Both the position numbers and the translations under genes were made by a program. A DNA stretch of 64,000 bases, from assembly GCA_031308135.1 (NCBI GenBank), contig JAHLJT010000631.1, forward strand, positions 177,388,667 to 177,452,666, given 5' to 3'. Numbering within the stretch: position 1 is the first letter of the stretch; each line of letters starts with the position of its first letter. The stretch comes from Acheta domesticus. Lineage: Eukaryota > Arthropoda > Insecta > Orthoptera > Gryllidae. Below the pieces are notes generated by a model. It had not been told where the DNA came from and did not search any database. It was given only the letters and a program-made list of their open reading frames with translations. Below, piece by piece: positions 24,441-35,921 of the stretch.

Positions 24441-24821
24441 GTGTACAGATTGAGCTAATTTTGTAGAGGTGACGAAGTTCAGGGATCTGTTGGTTGAGAC
24501 AAGTTTTGTCTGTTTTTTATGTTGTTGTGTATATGGATGGATTCTAATTTTATTCTGTGCCATACCATTTTCATTTCTAAATATGTAAATTAGGTGTGGT
24601 TGATGTGTGTTTGTTTAGGTTCAAGTGATCAGCGAAGTGTGAGATTGTTGTGGTGTTGTTTTTTCCAACTTGCTCGTGTTCTTTTATCCTCTGTGTAAAT
24701 TTCCGTAATCTGGCCTGGCATTGGAAAGAGGGAGAAGCAAAATGGTGAAGCCTCGATTCAATGTATTAGGAAAGTAACTTATACAAGTATGAGGATTGTC
24801 TGCCATTTTGTAGCGCCACGA

Positions 24822-25059
24822 TAGTGCGATTTTCTACTCTGCCCCTCAAGCCCCTATGGCCAGGATGGAATATCACACGGTCAGTTTCACGTCTTTCCTC
24901 CGTCGCGCCGCTAGGAGTCGCATGATCGCAAGCACTGCTTGATAAGAGACACGATCATGGGATATCTGGTGCACGACTGAGAACATCGCGAAATGCCGTG
25001 ACATACATTCCATTGGAAGACAACCCTTGAGGTGCAAAAGTTAGAAAACTCGCAGTATA
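24822..25059. mobile_element. Long-TIR MITE, copy 2
   Basis: The left end TAGTGCGATTTTCTA and right end AAAACTCGCAGTA are inverted repeats that extend inward through CCCTATGGCCAGGATGGAAT. The sequence and length match copy 1 at 9723-9959. Confidence 0.8.
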
Positions 25060-25117
25060 GTTTGTTTTTGACACAGATTAACTCCATGTTGTCGTGAATC
25101 TTTTCGTTACTATACGT

Positions 25118-25690
25118 GCTGATTTATTTTCTTGGTTCCCCTACTTTCAATAAAAAGTTATTCGATTCGCTCCCCCTTTCCCTTCCCTCACAGTCTGTCA
25201 CTATCACTCACAGCACAAACAGTGCACAACAGTGCTACAAGTGCAACATATTCACAGCGTACTGAGATTTTGGTACCATTAACTTAAAGCAGTGCTGTCA
25301 AGGGTCTTCTACTGGTGGCAGTGGCACGCCTCGTGGCTCGGTAGCATGCCACGAAGCTACTCTGCGCAACTAGCGTCGAGAAAGGAAACTGTAGGTAACC
25401 CCACCGTTTTACAATAGAGATGGCTTTGTCTCTGGTGGCGGGGTGACGAACTGCGTGACGGGGCAATTTCGTCGTAGCACTCGTGGCACGGACTCTCGCT
25501 CGTGGAATCGACTTTGCCAACACTGCTGATACATGCTTATTTATTTCCGTGGTTCCCCTACTTTCGATAAAAATGATATTCCCTCCCCCTTTCCTTTCCC
25601 ACACAGTCTGTCACGGTCACGCACAACAGTGCACAACAGTATTACAAGTGCAACATCTTCACGCAGACTGAGATTTTGTTAACTTAAAGC
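25118..25690. repeat. Imperfect tandem duplication (about 400-417 bp period)
   Basis: The segment GGTTCCCCTACTTTC to ATTTTGG...AACTTAAAGC occurs at about 25118-25290 and again at 25528-25690 with scattered differences. Both copies include CACAGTCTGTCAC, CAGTGCACAACAGT and ACTGAGATTTTG. Confidence 0.75.
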
Positions 25691-26050
25691 AAACACGTGG
25701 CCGCTCCTGACCTCGCCTTCCGTTTCGAAGAAAACGGCTGCGGGGCGACATAAACGCAGGTAGAACGGCAGCTCCCGTTCCACGAACGGGCGGACGCCAG
25801 AGGTGACGTCAGTGGTGAACAGCTCCCGTTCCCCGCGCGAATACATTTTGTGTGTCAGGGTCACGCGGCGCGCGGCGTCAGGCCGCCGGCTTCTCGGGAG
25901 CACTGAGGAAAAAGCGTGGCCTGCTCTGACGTCGGGCCTCGCACATCGTAGGTCAGCGCTTGCACATCTCTCGCGCGCCGTTCCTGGCAGTTTTTCTGAA
26001 GGGGAAAGAGCAGTAGCCGCGCCACGTAGGGAAAATAAGTTAAATAAAAA
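25691..26050. promoter_or_regulatory. CpG-island-like block with CRE palindrome
   Basis: GC-rich, with TGACGTCA at 25804-25811 and CAGCTCCCGTTCC twice (about 25769 and 25820). Open frames of 138 (minus) and 99 (plus) residues cross it without a recognisable domain. Possibly a promoter or first exon of an unrecognised gene. Confidence 0.35.
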
Positions 26051-26099
26051 GAACAAGAACATTAAATCAGAAGACAATTTACATGTTTCTGCCAATTCG

Positions 26100-27024
26100 T
26101 GAAATACGAATTCGTTTTTCTTAGCTTATGCTTACACAGTTATTGCATTAAGTTTTCTATGGAATTTTTGAGTATTTAATATTATAATTTTCTATTAGTT
26201 TGGCATTAAAAACATATAAATGTTAACAAAATCATGTTATTGAAAATAATTTAGAAACGATAAACAAATACCCAACAAAATTACTTTATTTCAATGTATA
26301 TTAAAAGTATAACTGGCAATATAATTATTTTTCGATATGAAGGACAGTTTTTAAATAATTTAGAAAGTAAACTCACATTACATATTTTTCATTTCGGCCT
26401 TCCTGGCGCATGTGTGTTTCTCTTAGAGTTTTCTTTTCAGAAAGGTGCAATGCTCTGTCTTCAAATCTCGTATCCATGTTGCGTTTTTATCTGCGATATA
26501 ATGTCGTGGTAATTCTTTCAAACGCCTCAGGTACTTACGAATTTATTACATGAGCATAGGGGAATCTAAACAGTTTGAGGCTTTTTCACTACAATGGATA
26601 ACTTTCTGTCTTTGATTCCTGATTGGCACAGTATTCGCAAAATAAACACAATTCGACCAGTGTAAAAAACGTTTTTAATCAATAAAAACCTTTTTAAATA
26701 ATAATTGAGCAATAAAATATTACAAAAACACCTAAGAAAATCAAGAAAGACTTAACCATTGCCATCAAGAATAATATAACATAAAGTGTGAGCATGAAAA
26801 CTGCTTTCAGAGAGTCAAAATTAATTGAAAATACTAAAGCTTTTACACAGATTTTAAAGAAATGTTTTTCCTAAAAATCCACTTCTAAATGAAAGATATT
26901 ACTAATAACTCACCGATTAACATCCCAAAAATATCAACATATCAATAGATTTTATACATGAGGAGCTGTCATGCGAAAACAAACATGTTCGTTGGAAAAA
27001 AATCGAGTTGGCATTGTAGTAATA
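26100..27024. other. Intergenic, no gene recognised
   Basis: AT-rich, nothing recognisable. Confidence 0.5.
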
Positions 27025-27032
27025 CTAATGAC

Positions 27033-27698
27033 TAGGGAAAGGAATTTTATGCCCTAAAAATCGTGAAATATGATTTAAAAAAATGCATTTATGACCTAAA
27101 AAATCTCAAATATGCACTTTAATATACATTTATAATGAACAATACTTCATTTCCTGCTTTAAACTTTTTTGATAAAATTGAGAAGCGTGCTTGGAATGAA
27201 AATGTATATTTTTGTGCAAACAAAATATAATCTACCTTACATCGCGGGTGAAATAATTAAAGTAAATATTCACCTTAGTGAAGTACATTGTATGTTTTGT
27301 TGCATTTATTCTGCCTGGTTTAAAAAAATGATATCCAGAAATTTCCTACATTTGCACAAGTATTTTACCACCTATAGAAATAAAAAAAACGCAAACTGAC
27401 AAGCTCTTTGAAATCGATTGAACACTCACAAATAAATAGATCGTGCGGAAAAGTTGAAACGCTTTACTTTCTATTTAAAAAAGTTTTATTTTCAAAGTAT
27501 TTAAAAGTTTCTATTTTAACGAAAACATGCAAAATATGCCCCTATTATTACACAAATTTGCACCAACAGGAAAAATCAGACAAATATGCACTATTAATCT
27601 ACATAGCATCTAGTTTTAACAAAATGTCAAGAAATTTCACTTAGCCATGTTCTGAAACAACGAACAAAAATATGCAAATCATAGAAATCCGCTCCGGA
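27033..27698. mobile_element. Probable degenerate hAT-like element (666 bp)
   Basis: Flanked by CTAATGAC (27025-27032) and CTAATGAT (27699-27706), which match at 7 of 8 positions. The left end TAGGGAAAGGAATTTTATG and the complement of the right end (TCCGGAGCGGATTTCTATG) agree at roughly two thirds of positions. AATATGC and CCTAAAAA motifs recur inside, as in hAT subterminal regions. No transposase is visible. Confidence 0.5.
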
Positions 27699-27706
27699 CT
27701 AATGAT

Positions 27707-30700
27707 CGTCAGCTGCGTCTTCTGTCCTGATGTTGGAGGAGCAAAAGCAAATATATTCCTAATAATTTTACTTATAATCATAAGAGGTTGAGGCAAAATC
27801 CAATAGGTCCACAGCGTTGTTGCAAGCAATAAAGAACATGCCCATGTAATCAATGAGTTGTCAAGATTCACAATCACAGGACTGCTCGTGCTCATGCCAC
27901 AGACGTTGCTTATTCCGTCTGTGAAATCTTTACAACAGCGTCCTATTTTATTTATTAGAAGATTGGGATGTCAAGGACACAAAAACTCGCGTAGTATTAG
28001 ACACAAAAAACTCGCAAGAACGTACAGAAACATCAGAAAATATGAAGCGAACCATTATTCAGAAAAAATCAAAGGGAAGATGTTTCATACAGTCAAGTTA
28101 ACCCACAGCAATATTTTAGATTTGTTGAAATTCCTACATTGCCCCTTTGGAGACGTGGTTTTTCATTAACCAACATGATACAATTTAGCCAACAGCAGTT
28201 ATGCAACAGGATTTTAATATACTGTAATTTTACTTCTTGTTCACTCCAAACAAAGAAATTCCAAAATTTATATCATTTAATCTCCTGGAATATAATCAGA
28301 AATTCGTCAGTGCACTCGCGCAAATTGTAAGTATAAAGACATTGAAAAACGAGGTAGTGACGACGGCATTACTTCTAATCCGATTTTTCAAGTCAAAGTC
28401 ACGGGTTCTGAAAGACTATGTGAGTGGAAAATGTGGAATATCGCTTTAACTGCACTAGGCTGTGTCTTGGAGCATGTGTCATGATTCGAAAACAGCTGAG
28501 TGACTCGAGAACCTTCCTGGTAAGAGGAGAAAGGAGGCATGGTCTTCAATGAATCATAACCCGTGTTTGTGACAATTCGGCCTTATTTTTCCGTGTGATA
28601 AATGGAATCATAAAACCTCCTATGTGGCTTTCAAAATTGCAAAGTATGCCTCTAGTGTTTTTCTGTCATAATAAAACTGTTTCTGGATGCAATGAATATG
28701 ATTTCGTTCAAGAAATAAATTCCATTTATTAGTGCTATCAGAAATAGAACTTCAACTTTTAAAGCCATTTATTAATTTGACGTTTTTTATTTCATTTACA
28801 TTCCTTTATGCATTAATTGTTGAAGTGTATTTAATAAATGTATCTCCTTTCAATTACGGGGGCAGAATACACAATAAAACATAATTTAACGAATAAATGA
28901 AATCGGAGACAAGGTAATAGATGTTTACCAATGAATCTTTGGCGATTTCATATTAAAATATATTTTTAAACTTCGGTTTAAACCGTTTAGATAAAAATGA
29001 CTGGGTTCGATAAAAAAGCTCAGATTGATTATTGGATGAAAAATCAGTTTTTAGAAACCCTGAAACCAAAACGAATTTTTACCCTGACGTCTGCATAGAT
29101 TGATAAGTGGATTGATTGGGAAATGATTGTGTCATAAATGATAGAAAGCAGATTGTAAGCTTCTGAGCTTTCACATGATACACATATCTGGAGTTATAAA
29201 GTAGGTGCCATTTCAAATAATTTTTTTAGAAATAAGTTTTAAAACCAATTGGCCACTTCAAAATTTTCTCAAAAGTAGCTCCCATTTGTTTCTTAACAGT
29301 TTTTTTTCTCGAATGAGTAACGGCGAGCTTATAAATGTAGTAAAGCTTCCTTTCTCAACAAAACGTATGAATTAGCAACAAAATTGACTATAGACATATT
29401 CAAAACCAAAATGCAATCTTTTCTAACTTGTTCTATACTTTCCTTATTGAAGCTAGATATTACCATCCTAAGGTCTATATTCTTTAATATTATTACTTTA
29501 AATCATTTCATGTCAGTTTTTTATTTGCGTAGTTTACGAATAATTTTGAATCACATCGTGGCAATTTTTTCGAAAATCCGTAAACGGGATTTTATTTAAA
29601 GTGCCTCCAAATTTTATCTGTAAACTTTTTGTGCTTTTTCAATATGTTCTAAATTACACTATATAAAGCCATTTCGATTTAAAATTTTGATTTCCCAAAA
29701 CTGCACTTATGTTTTTTATCATCCCATTCTAAATTACATGTGTATTTTATAATTTCAAGCAATGCAATGATCCCATTATCTCCTACGGTGTTTTCTCGAA
29801 ATCTCGTAACTCCTCTAGTGTAAGTGAGGTCAAAATGGCATATTCAACAGATATTTCTCAAAAATTGGTTACAATTAGTTACTCGAAAATTTCCACATTA
29901 AAAAATTGGCAGTCTTCTATGATATTCTGAACGCTTTACTTCATTTAATGTATTTCCACCTCATAAATTAGTGTATCAACTTTACGAGAAAATATTTTTA
30001 AAAAAATTTTATTTAGCACAATAACTACCATTTAAATTCTACAAAAATGAAAAGGAAACCATCGTGTTAATTAAGAAGATGTTTACGTATAATGTATATT
30101 CTACATTTTCAGTAAAGTTAGTTAATTTTGAACAAATTGTTTTAATGAATGTGAGGATGAATGTTTTTAAAGCTATAATTAACTTTTTTAGCATTGTTCT
30201 ACTGGCAACAAATGACCTTGAATGTCAGATAAATCACATCAGACAAGCATAGAATCGGCTATGTACGCAAAAAACGGTCAATATACACACACAGTGGATT
30301 ATTGATGATTCTAGGACATAAATATTGTGTGCTGCGTTTCAAAAAGTTTGACTAAGATGGCTGAGATATTAGAAGTTCGTAATTTTCAATATTATTTTTC
30401 TTTCATTGAACCCTTACAAATAAAAAGAAGAAAAATTGCGCTATGCTGAGGCTCCACTGTAAGACTTGTATAGGTAGCGAGGAGTTTCACATAGTTTTGT
30501 TTCAAAAATGCTGCAAAAATCGTAAAAACTTCAACTTTAGCTTTAAAGTATGGGAGCTTGAACAATGGGATCAGACTCTTTGTGGTTCCCTTATTCCCAG
30601 TCCTCGACCTGATCATATACACATTCACACACACCAATTCTCTGGGCAAATTAATTTAATTATATCCGTTGAAGACTGATTATGTTGTGATTATATAAAA

Positions 30701-32229
30701 TATTATATTGCTAATATCCATTAAACCTTGTGAAATTACATTTTGAATATGTAGCGTAACTTACAAAAACCTTTCTAGAACCTCCATGGTGCACCCACGA
30801 GCTTGAGCAAAGTCTTAGATTGGTTCTGGAGGCTTGGAAAGTGACCTGGCGTGCAAAATTACCTGAAGTAACCGGCTCTGCCACCCACAACAGGGCCATG
30901 GACCACGTGGGCATTTCCTAGAAGGCCGGGTTTCCAACGCATTCAGCCCCCTACCTTTCTCTCCTCTACTGACGTCGTGCTGCCACTGCTGACGTCGTTC
31001 TTTACAAAGGGGCTTCCAGAGAACACGGGTGAACCTCTCTAGCTCGTCTAGAGTCGAATTTCCTTAAGCGGGACGCTACCATAGAGTAAAGATCCTTAGT
31101 CTATGACGCTACATGGGATGTGTTGAAAAATAGGACGATCATGACAACTCTAGATTTCGATGAACTCGAAATCTAGAACTCAGTATTGAATGCAATATCG
31201 TATAAGAGGCGTCTAAATATTCACTTAAACTACGCCATTCGTATGTGACACAACAGGGAGAGATAACATAAACTACACTGGCAGATTTGGAGGGATTGTT
31301 GTACAACTCAAAACATTGCATATTCAGATCTTCTCAAAAATAACATATATTTTAAAATGTATTTTGCGTTCACCCTTGTAGTAATTATAGCGTAAATGTA
31401 CTTAAAATAGTATTAAGTATTATTATAGTAGAAATATAAACATGCTTGCCAGCCAGTCCAGGTCATACATTTAGTATATATTAATATAAAATATACTTTG
31501 TGCAAATGCAATTTCATATGATGTAAATGAGAAAGTCAACTTTTCACCTCGCTGAAGCAGGAAGTCTTTACGCTTAAAGAGATTTTGCAGGCTCAATAAA
31601 TAAATATAGAATAAATATTCGTTTTATATATAAACTAATTTTTGAAACTCTGAAATTTAAATTAAGAAAAATTTTTCTTGAAATTTAAGAAAATATCAAG
31701 CATGTCTTAATCATGTGTAGAAATCTGAAACAGATTTTGAGGACGTATGTAAAAAATTTATAGCTTTCTGGAAAAAAAACGAATTTAAAAAAATTGTTCA
31801 TCGTAAATTAACTTAAAGATTACGCCATATGTGAGTCACTTCCATTCATAGTAACTCTAAGGATCTGGACAGAGTGCTGTCCCGAGAATTGTTTCATTTT
31901 AAATCATGTAGCGTTACCGACTGTACTATACGACTGTACCTGTTGAAAATGGCGAAAAACTTATTCTGAGCTAAGACTGCAGTCACAGGTAACAGTTCGT
32001 GAAAGACATTTGCAAACTACATTTTTAACACATTAAATCTCTAAACTCTTGACAAAGTAATATGATAAAAACTAGAGAAAATTAGAAACAAAACAGACCG
32101 ACAAATAGAATTTTCTGATCATTTAAAATTTTGGAAACAATATGTCGCTATGATGATTGACTAAACAAAGTGCAAACTTATAAGGAAATAACCCATGTTT
32201 ACAGTAATAATGAATATGCAATGTATGTA
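27707..32229. other. Intergenic, no gene recognised
   Basis: AT-rich. A perfect hairpin with 12-bp arms and a 5-nt loop lies at 31149-31177. A stretch near 29560-29620 resembles the large noncoding repeat but is too decayed to delimit. TGACGTCG occurs twice in a short repeat near 30970-31000. Confidence 0.5.
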
Positions 32230-32506
32230 TGCACTTTGGCACAACAGGCTCTTTACGAGCTAAGGTCTACCAGCGGCAGCCTGGCCTTGTGGCCATGGGT
32301 TAAGGGGTACGTGTGGTTATCACATAGCCATCTCTACGTCTTATCTCTTGTGTTCTCAACTCGAAAGAGGGCTTTCTCATCGTCACACAGCAACAGATAC
32401 GGTGACATGCAAGGAAAGCGCACAGTTAATTTTTGCCCCGACCAGAATCGAACCTGGGGTTGCGGCATGAAGCGGGCACGCTAACCAACGAGCCACCGAA
32501 CGTGCA
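32230..32506 (-). mobile_element. SINE family 2, tRNA-headed, near full-length
   Basis: On the minus strand the head reads GGTGGCTCGTTGGTTAGCGTG (A-box-like), then CCCGCTTCATGCC, then GGTTCGATTCTGG (B-box-like). It has the layout of a tRNA arm series with a CAT-like anticodon loop, followed by an unrelated body to about 32230. The body continues the motif shared with 9577-9672. The lack of a closed acceptor stem and the attached body mark it as a SINE rather than a functional tRNA. Confidence 0.7.
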
Positions 32507-32509
32507 ACT

Positions 32510-33575
32510 TCCATTACTTAAATATAGATTTTTCAAATATTTCACTAAATGTATGTAATATCAACTTCATACCTTTGTGTAAAATTGAGAGATACTGAGT
32601 AAATTGCTTTTCTTGTACTTTTCGCTGTAATGTGGGAAGAATAGGGATTTGGAACACATTTATTCGACAATGTTCTATTCGTTCTAAAACGAGCGAATAC
32701 TCTATATTTCCTATCGTGGAATTTTGTGACTGTAAAATTGATAAAATTTAACTGTACAGAAAAAAAGTCTTCTTTCAATATTATTCAATGTTTTTTAAAC
32801 AAGTGAAGCCAATATTCTGAACACATACATTCGAGAAAAAATTTACTGGTTTCTATTAAAAATCGAGGCAGAAAATTTCATAATCTGAAATGTTGATAAA
32901 TGCAATAGTATCTAAAAGTCATTTATCAGGGGGAGCTATAACGGATCTTGTGGAGCTTTTAAATAGTTATGATTCGAGTGCTAAAACCACTTTTACCACA
33001 TATGACATACACATATGACATATTTTTAGATAATCCTATTGACTTTCATTTTATTTTTATTCAAGTACCCAAATCACTTACTGATACATTACGGTTAGAA
33101 GTAGCTGATGCGGTCAGATGAAATTATTTTGTTTCCTTTGTTGGATTCACAGATTTATCTAAATATTTGAACATCTTCTTACTTTTTGCTAGTGCTAAAA
33201 ATATATATATCTTATATATTGCTAGGGCTTACTTAGTGCTCAAAATTGAACTTCTGGCACGGTACGCATGCCCCGAAGAACCTTGGTGGCTGAACTGGCT
33301 TGGTGGAAGAACTGATGGCTGTCTAAAAAATAATTGTGTGCACCGCGACCAAAAATAAATAATTTTCAGAACCGCTTTGTCCGCGAAAAGTTGCAGATAG
33401 ATTTCTTTTTCTATTCACAGCTATCTACTTCCGAAATTTGTTGTTACCTGTACATTATTTGTTAAATGTACCATAGTTATAATTAAATATAAGCGAGATT
33501 TCCGAACTTTATAAATCATTGTTTTAAAATTGATATGAGATTCTTTCTGTAACTCTGAACCTCACGTTACATCAT
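32510..33575. other. Intergenic, no gene recognised
   Basis: AT-rich, with only short open frames and no recognised motif. Confidence 0.5.
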
Positions 33576-33601
33576 ATAATAATAATAATAACAACAACAA
33601 C

Positions 33602-33633
<32 letters not shown>

Positions 33634-33645
33634 TAATATAATATA
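33576..33645. repeat. (TAA)n/(CAA)n array, left flank
   Basis: A trinucleotide array immediately upstream of the second R4/Dong-like fragment. Confidence 0.9.
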
Positions 33646-33654
33646 TGTCTGAAG

Positions 33655-34439
33655 CATCAAGACCGCGTGAATATCTGGCAAAGAAAGAAACGGCATAGTA
33701 GATTTTTTGCAACTTTAACTTCGGAGAACATCGATAAGAAAAGCTCAGTGGAGTGGCTTCGAACCGGGCGCCTCTTCTGTGAGACTGAAGGATTTCTTTT
33801 CTCCATTCAAGACCAAGTTGTCAAAACAAGAGCATATAAAAAATTCATTATGGGTCAGCAGATTGATAACCGATGTCACCTATGTAAATCCACCAACGAG
33901 TCAATCCAGCATAGTTGTTGTGGATGCCCCGTATTAGTTCAAACAGAATGCCCTGAGACACAGCTGCGTCGGTAAAGTAATCCACCAAGCCATTGCCAAG
34001 TGATACCACCTCTTAGAGAGTGAGCAACCTTATTATATGTGCAAACCAGGACCACTAATCAGCAATGATCGAGCTCGAATTCTGTGGGATAGTAAAGCCA
34101 TCACTGACCGAGCAGTGGAAACAAAACAGATATTGTTCTGTTTATAAAATATCTAAAACATCATGTATCATTGATGTTGCGGTCACTACAGATGACAAGC
34201 TTGTAACAACTGTTCCTGAGAGAAAGAGGAAATTACCAACCTTGACTGCTGAAGTGAAAGAAATGAATGGACTGTGCGCAGTGCACTGCAGTGAACTGCT
34301 CCCAGTAGTGATGTCTGCGAATGGATTGGTCATAAAGGAGTCGCAAGAGACTGCAAAGAAATTAAAATGGCCTGAAAAACATTTGCGGACCGTCTCGGTG
34401 TGATGCACGAATCACGTGGTCCTATGATGGCCGAGTTGC
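33655..34439 (+). pseudogene. R4/Dong-like non-LTR element, decayed 3' end
   Basis: The frame at 33667-33975 encodes SVEWLRTGRLFCETEGF, IQDQVVKTRAYKKFI and a CCHC knuckle C-x2-C-x8-H-x4-C (CHLCKSTNESIQHSCCGC). After frame breaks, 34085-34150 gives LWDSKAITDR. The frame at 34165-34403 gives CIIDVAV, which includes the second endonuclease aspartate, and then the C-terminal region. The PD part of the endonuclease core is destroyed. This is a different, more decayed copy than the one at 3066-3641. It is bounded on both sides by TAA-type arrays. Confidence 0.75.
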
Positions 34440-34465
34440 GAAACAACAACAACAACAACAACAAC

Positions 34466-34505
<40 letters not shown>
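34440..34505. repeat. (CAA)n/(TAA)n array, right flank
   Basis: A trinucleotide array immediately downstream of the R4/Dong-like fragment. The poly-leucine open frame on the minus strand here is a translation of the repeat. Confidence 0.9.
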
Positions 34506-35480
34506 GGACTCGTAATAACAACAAAAAATAACGTATTAAATTGACTTCTATATTAAATTGTTTTAAATGATTGAATTTACGCAAGGAAGTTTGAATATGC
34601 TTCTGGTTCAATGATACCCTATTGGTTTTTGTTGTATTTGTTTCAATTTTCCTAGATCAATTGAGCAAATGGGGATATGGATTTTGATACGCTTCTCAAC
34701 ACTAAACAGAGTAGATTTTCTCTTTCCCAAATACTAAGGATTTTACTGTTTCTTACGTTATTTATATATAAAACAGGATTAGTATTGTGGGTAGGTAAAA
34801 TTTACAATAGGGAGAAGAGTTTATTAATACATCAAAATACTTAGAACCCTAAAATTAATTAGTGCACAATATCTAATAGTGAATTTAATTTCTCGTAAAA
34901 TTCATGATGACGTAGGTTAAAGAAGTAAACGATACGTACAGTGGAGTGGGGTATCCAGAAGGTATTCATAAAAATAAGTTAATAGAAAAGTCCAAAAAGG
35001 TTCTTTTAGTGGATTTCGGCCTAAGAAATATTAAACATGTAAGTAAAGATACGAACACAGAGATTTAAGAGACTAGAATGCAGTTTCCATGTTATCCATG
35101 ACAGAAATGTGAGTTGCAGCGTACGAATTGCATGAGCACTTGTTAACTTCTTGGCAGAATGATCTACGTACATTCAAAATTTCTCGCTGTAAATGTGTTT
35201 GATGCGCTCCAGGAAGGTAGTACCCTATCCAGCAGTAGCACATTTATGGGATGTAGTGTCGCAGGATCCTTTTAAATCGTAATCATTTGTCTTAGATTAA
35301 GTATTAGATCAAGATATGACTTCACACAGAAATTATTTGAAATTTCGGTTAAGCTTGTTTCGTAAATACTACAATCGATCATTGAGCGTTTTGCGAGGAG
35401 TTTATTCACGTTAAATATAATAAATATTTCGGAAGTATCATGTTTGTAAGTAGTACCCGTTTTATTTAGAAGCAAACATG
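34506..35480. other. Upstream region of the ITIH-like gene
   Basis: AT-rich with no gene recognised. It grades into the GC-rich promoter region from about 35560. Confidence 0.5.
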
Positions 35481-35559
35481 ACGGTAATTTGCATCGTAAC
35501 AGCACGCACCTTCGGGAACCACGTGGAACGGGCACAGCAGTGTTACTCTGGTGGTGATT

Positions 35560-35786
35560 TGAACGCGCGAATAAGCGACAAACCCGGTGTGATGGGCGTG
35601 GGGCGGGGGGTGCGGAGGGGGCGTGGACATTCCTTGGCCGGTGGGAACGCGCAGCCACCGCCGCCGCCGCCGCCTCGGCCGCCACCGCCTCCGCCGCCGG
35701 CTGGAGGAGGGGGCTGTCGTATAAGACGCGCGCGCAGCGCGCGGGGCCCGCAGTCTTCTTCCCTGTTCTTCACCTGCGCGCGGGCC
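35560..35786 (+). promoter_or_regulatory. Core promoter and 5' UTR of the ITIH-like gene
   Basis: A TATA box (TATAAGA, 35720-35726) is followed at the expected distance by an initiator-like GCAGTC whose A is at 35752, putting the TATA T about 32 nt upstream of the predicted start. The predicted 5' UTR is only about 35 nt. Upstream are GC-box-like runs (GGGCGTGGGGCGGGG, about 35594-35620), and an E-box CACGTG lies at about 35520. Confidence 0.65.
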
Positions 35787-35921
35787 ATGGCGTCTCCGCG
35801 CGGGCTGCTCCTTGTGGTGGCGGCGCTAGTAGCGCTGGGTGCCCGGCCGTCCACGCAGGACCTCGTGGTGAGCAGCACGACGACGCCGCCGCCGCCTCCG
35901 CCGCCTTCCACGACGACGACG
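35787..35921 (+). CDS. ITIH-like exon 1 (signal peptide)
   Basis: 45 codons, ending in phase 0 at ACG|GTGAGT. The ATG sits in a good context (GGGCCATGG). It encodes MASPRG, then a hydrophobic LLLVVAALVALGA core, then RPSTQ and a TTTPPPPPPPSTTTT linker. The frame is open upstream to 35478, but that extension would lie before the TATA box and would bury the signal peptide, so the internal ATG is preferred. Confidence 0.8.

Larger units (their letters stand above)
23990..24765 (-). mobile_element. Penelope-like element remnant (GIY-YIG end plus 3' region)
   Basis: On the minus strand 24765-24590 encodes RLRKFTQRIKEHEQVGKNN, then SHFADHLN and NKHTS. This follows the R-x-F-x-x-R-x-x-EH ... FA-x-H pattern at the C terminus of Penelope-like GIY-YIG endonucleases. 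A second frame over about 24575-24490 gives KLESIHIHNNIKNRQN, like the terminal LE-x-x-EIY segment. The rest of the protein is missing. Downstream on the same strand, past a GC-rich block, lies a hammerhead-like motif (24063-24112), where such elements carry one in their terminal repeats. Confidence 0.6.

Noticed and set aside
32435..32506. Functional tRNA gene (CAT-like anticodon) on the minus strand
   Set aside because: No convincing acceptor stem, and the head is fused to a repeat body present elsewhere, so a SINE is more likely.
34330..34611. Minus-strand frame with poly-leucine
   Set aside because: It is a translation of the TAA/CAA microsatellite.
35478..35786. In-frame N-terminal extension of ITIH exon 1
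   Set aside because: It would start upstream of the TATA box and place about 100 Gly/Pro/Arg-rich residues before a good signal peptide.
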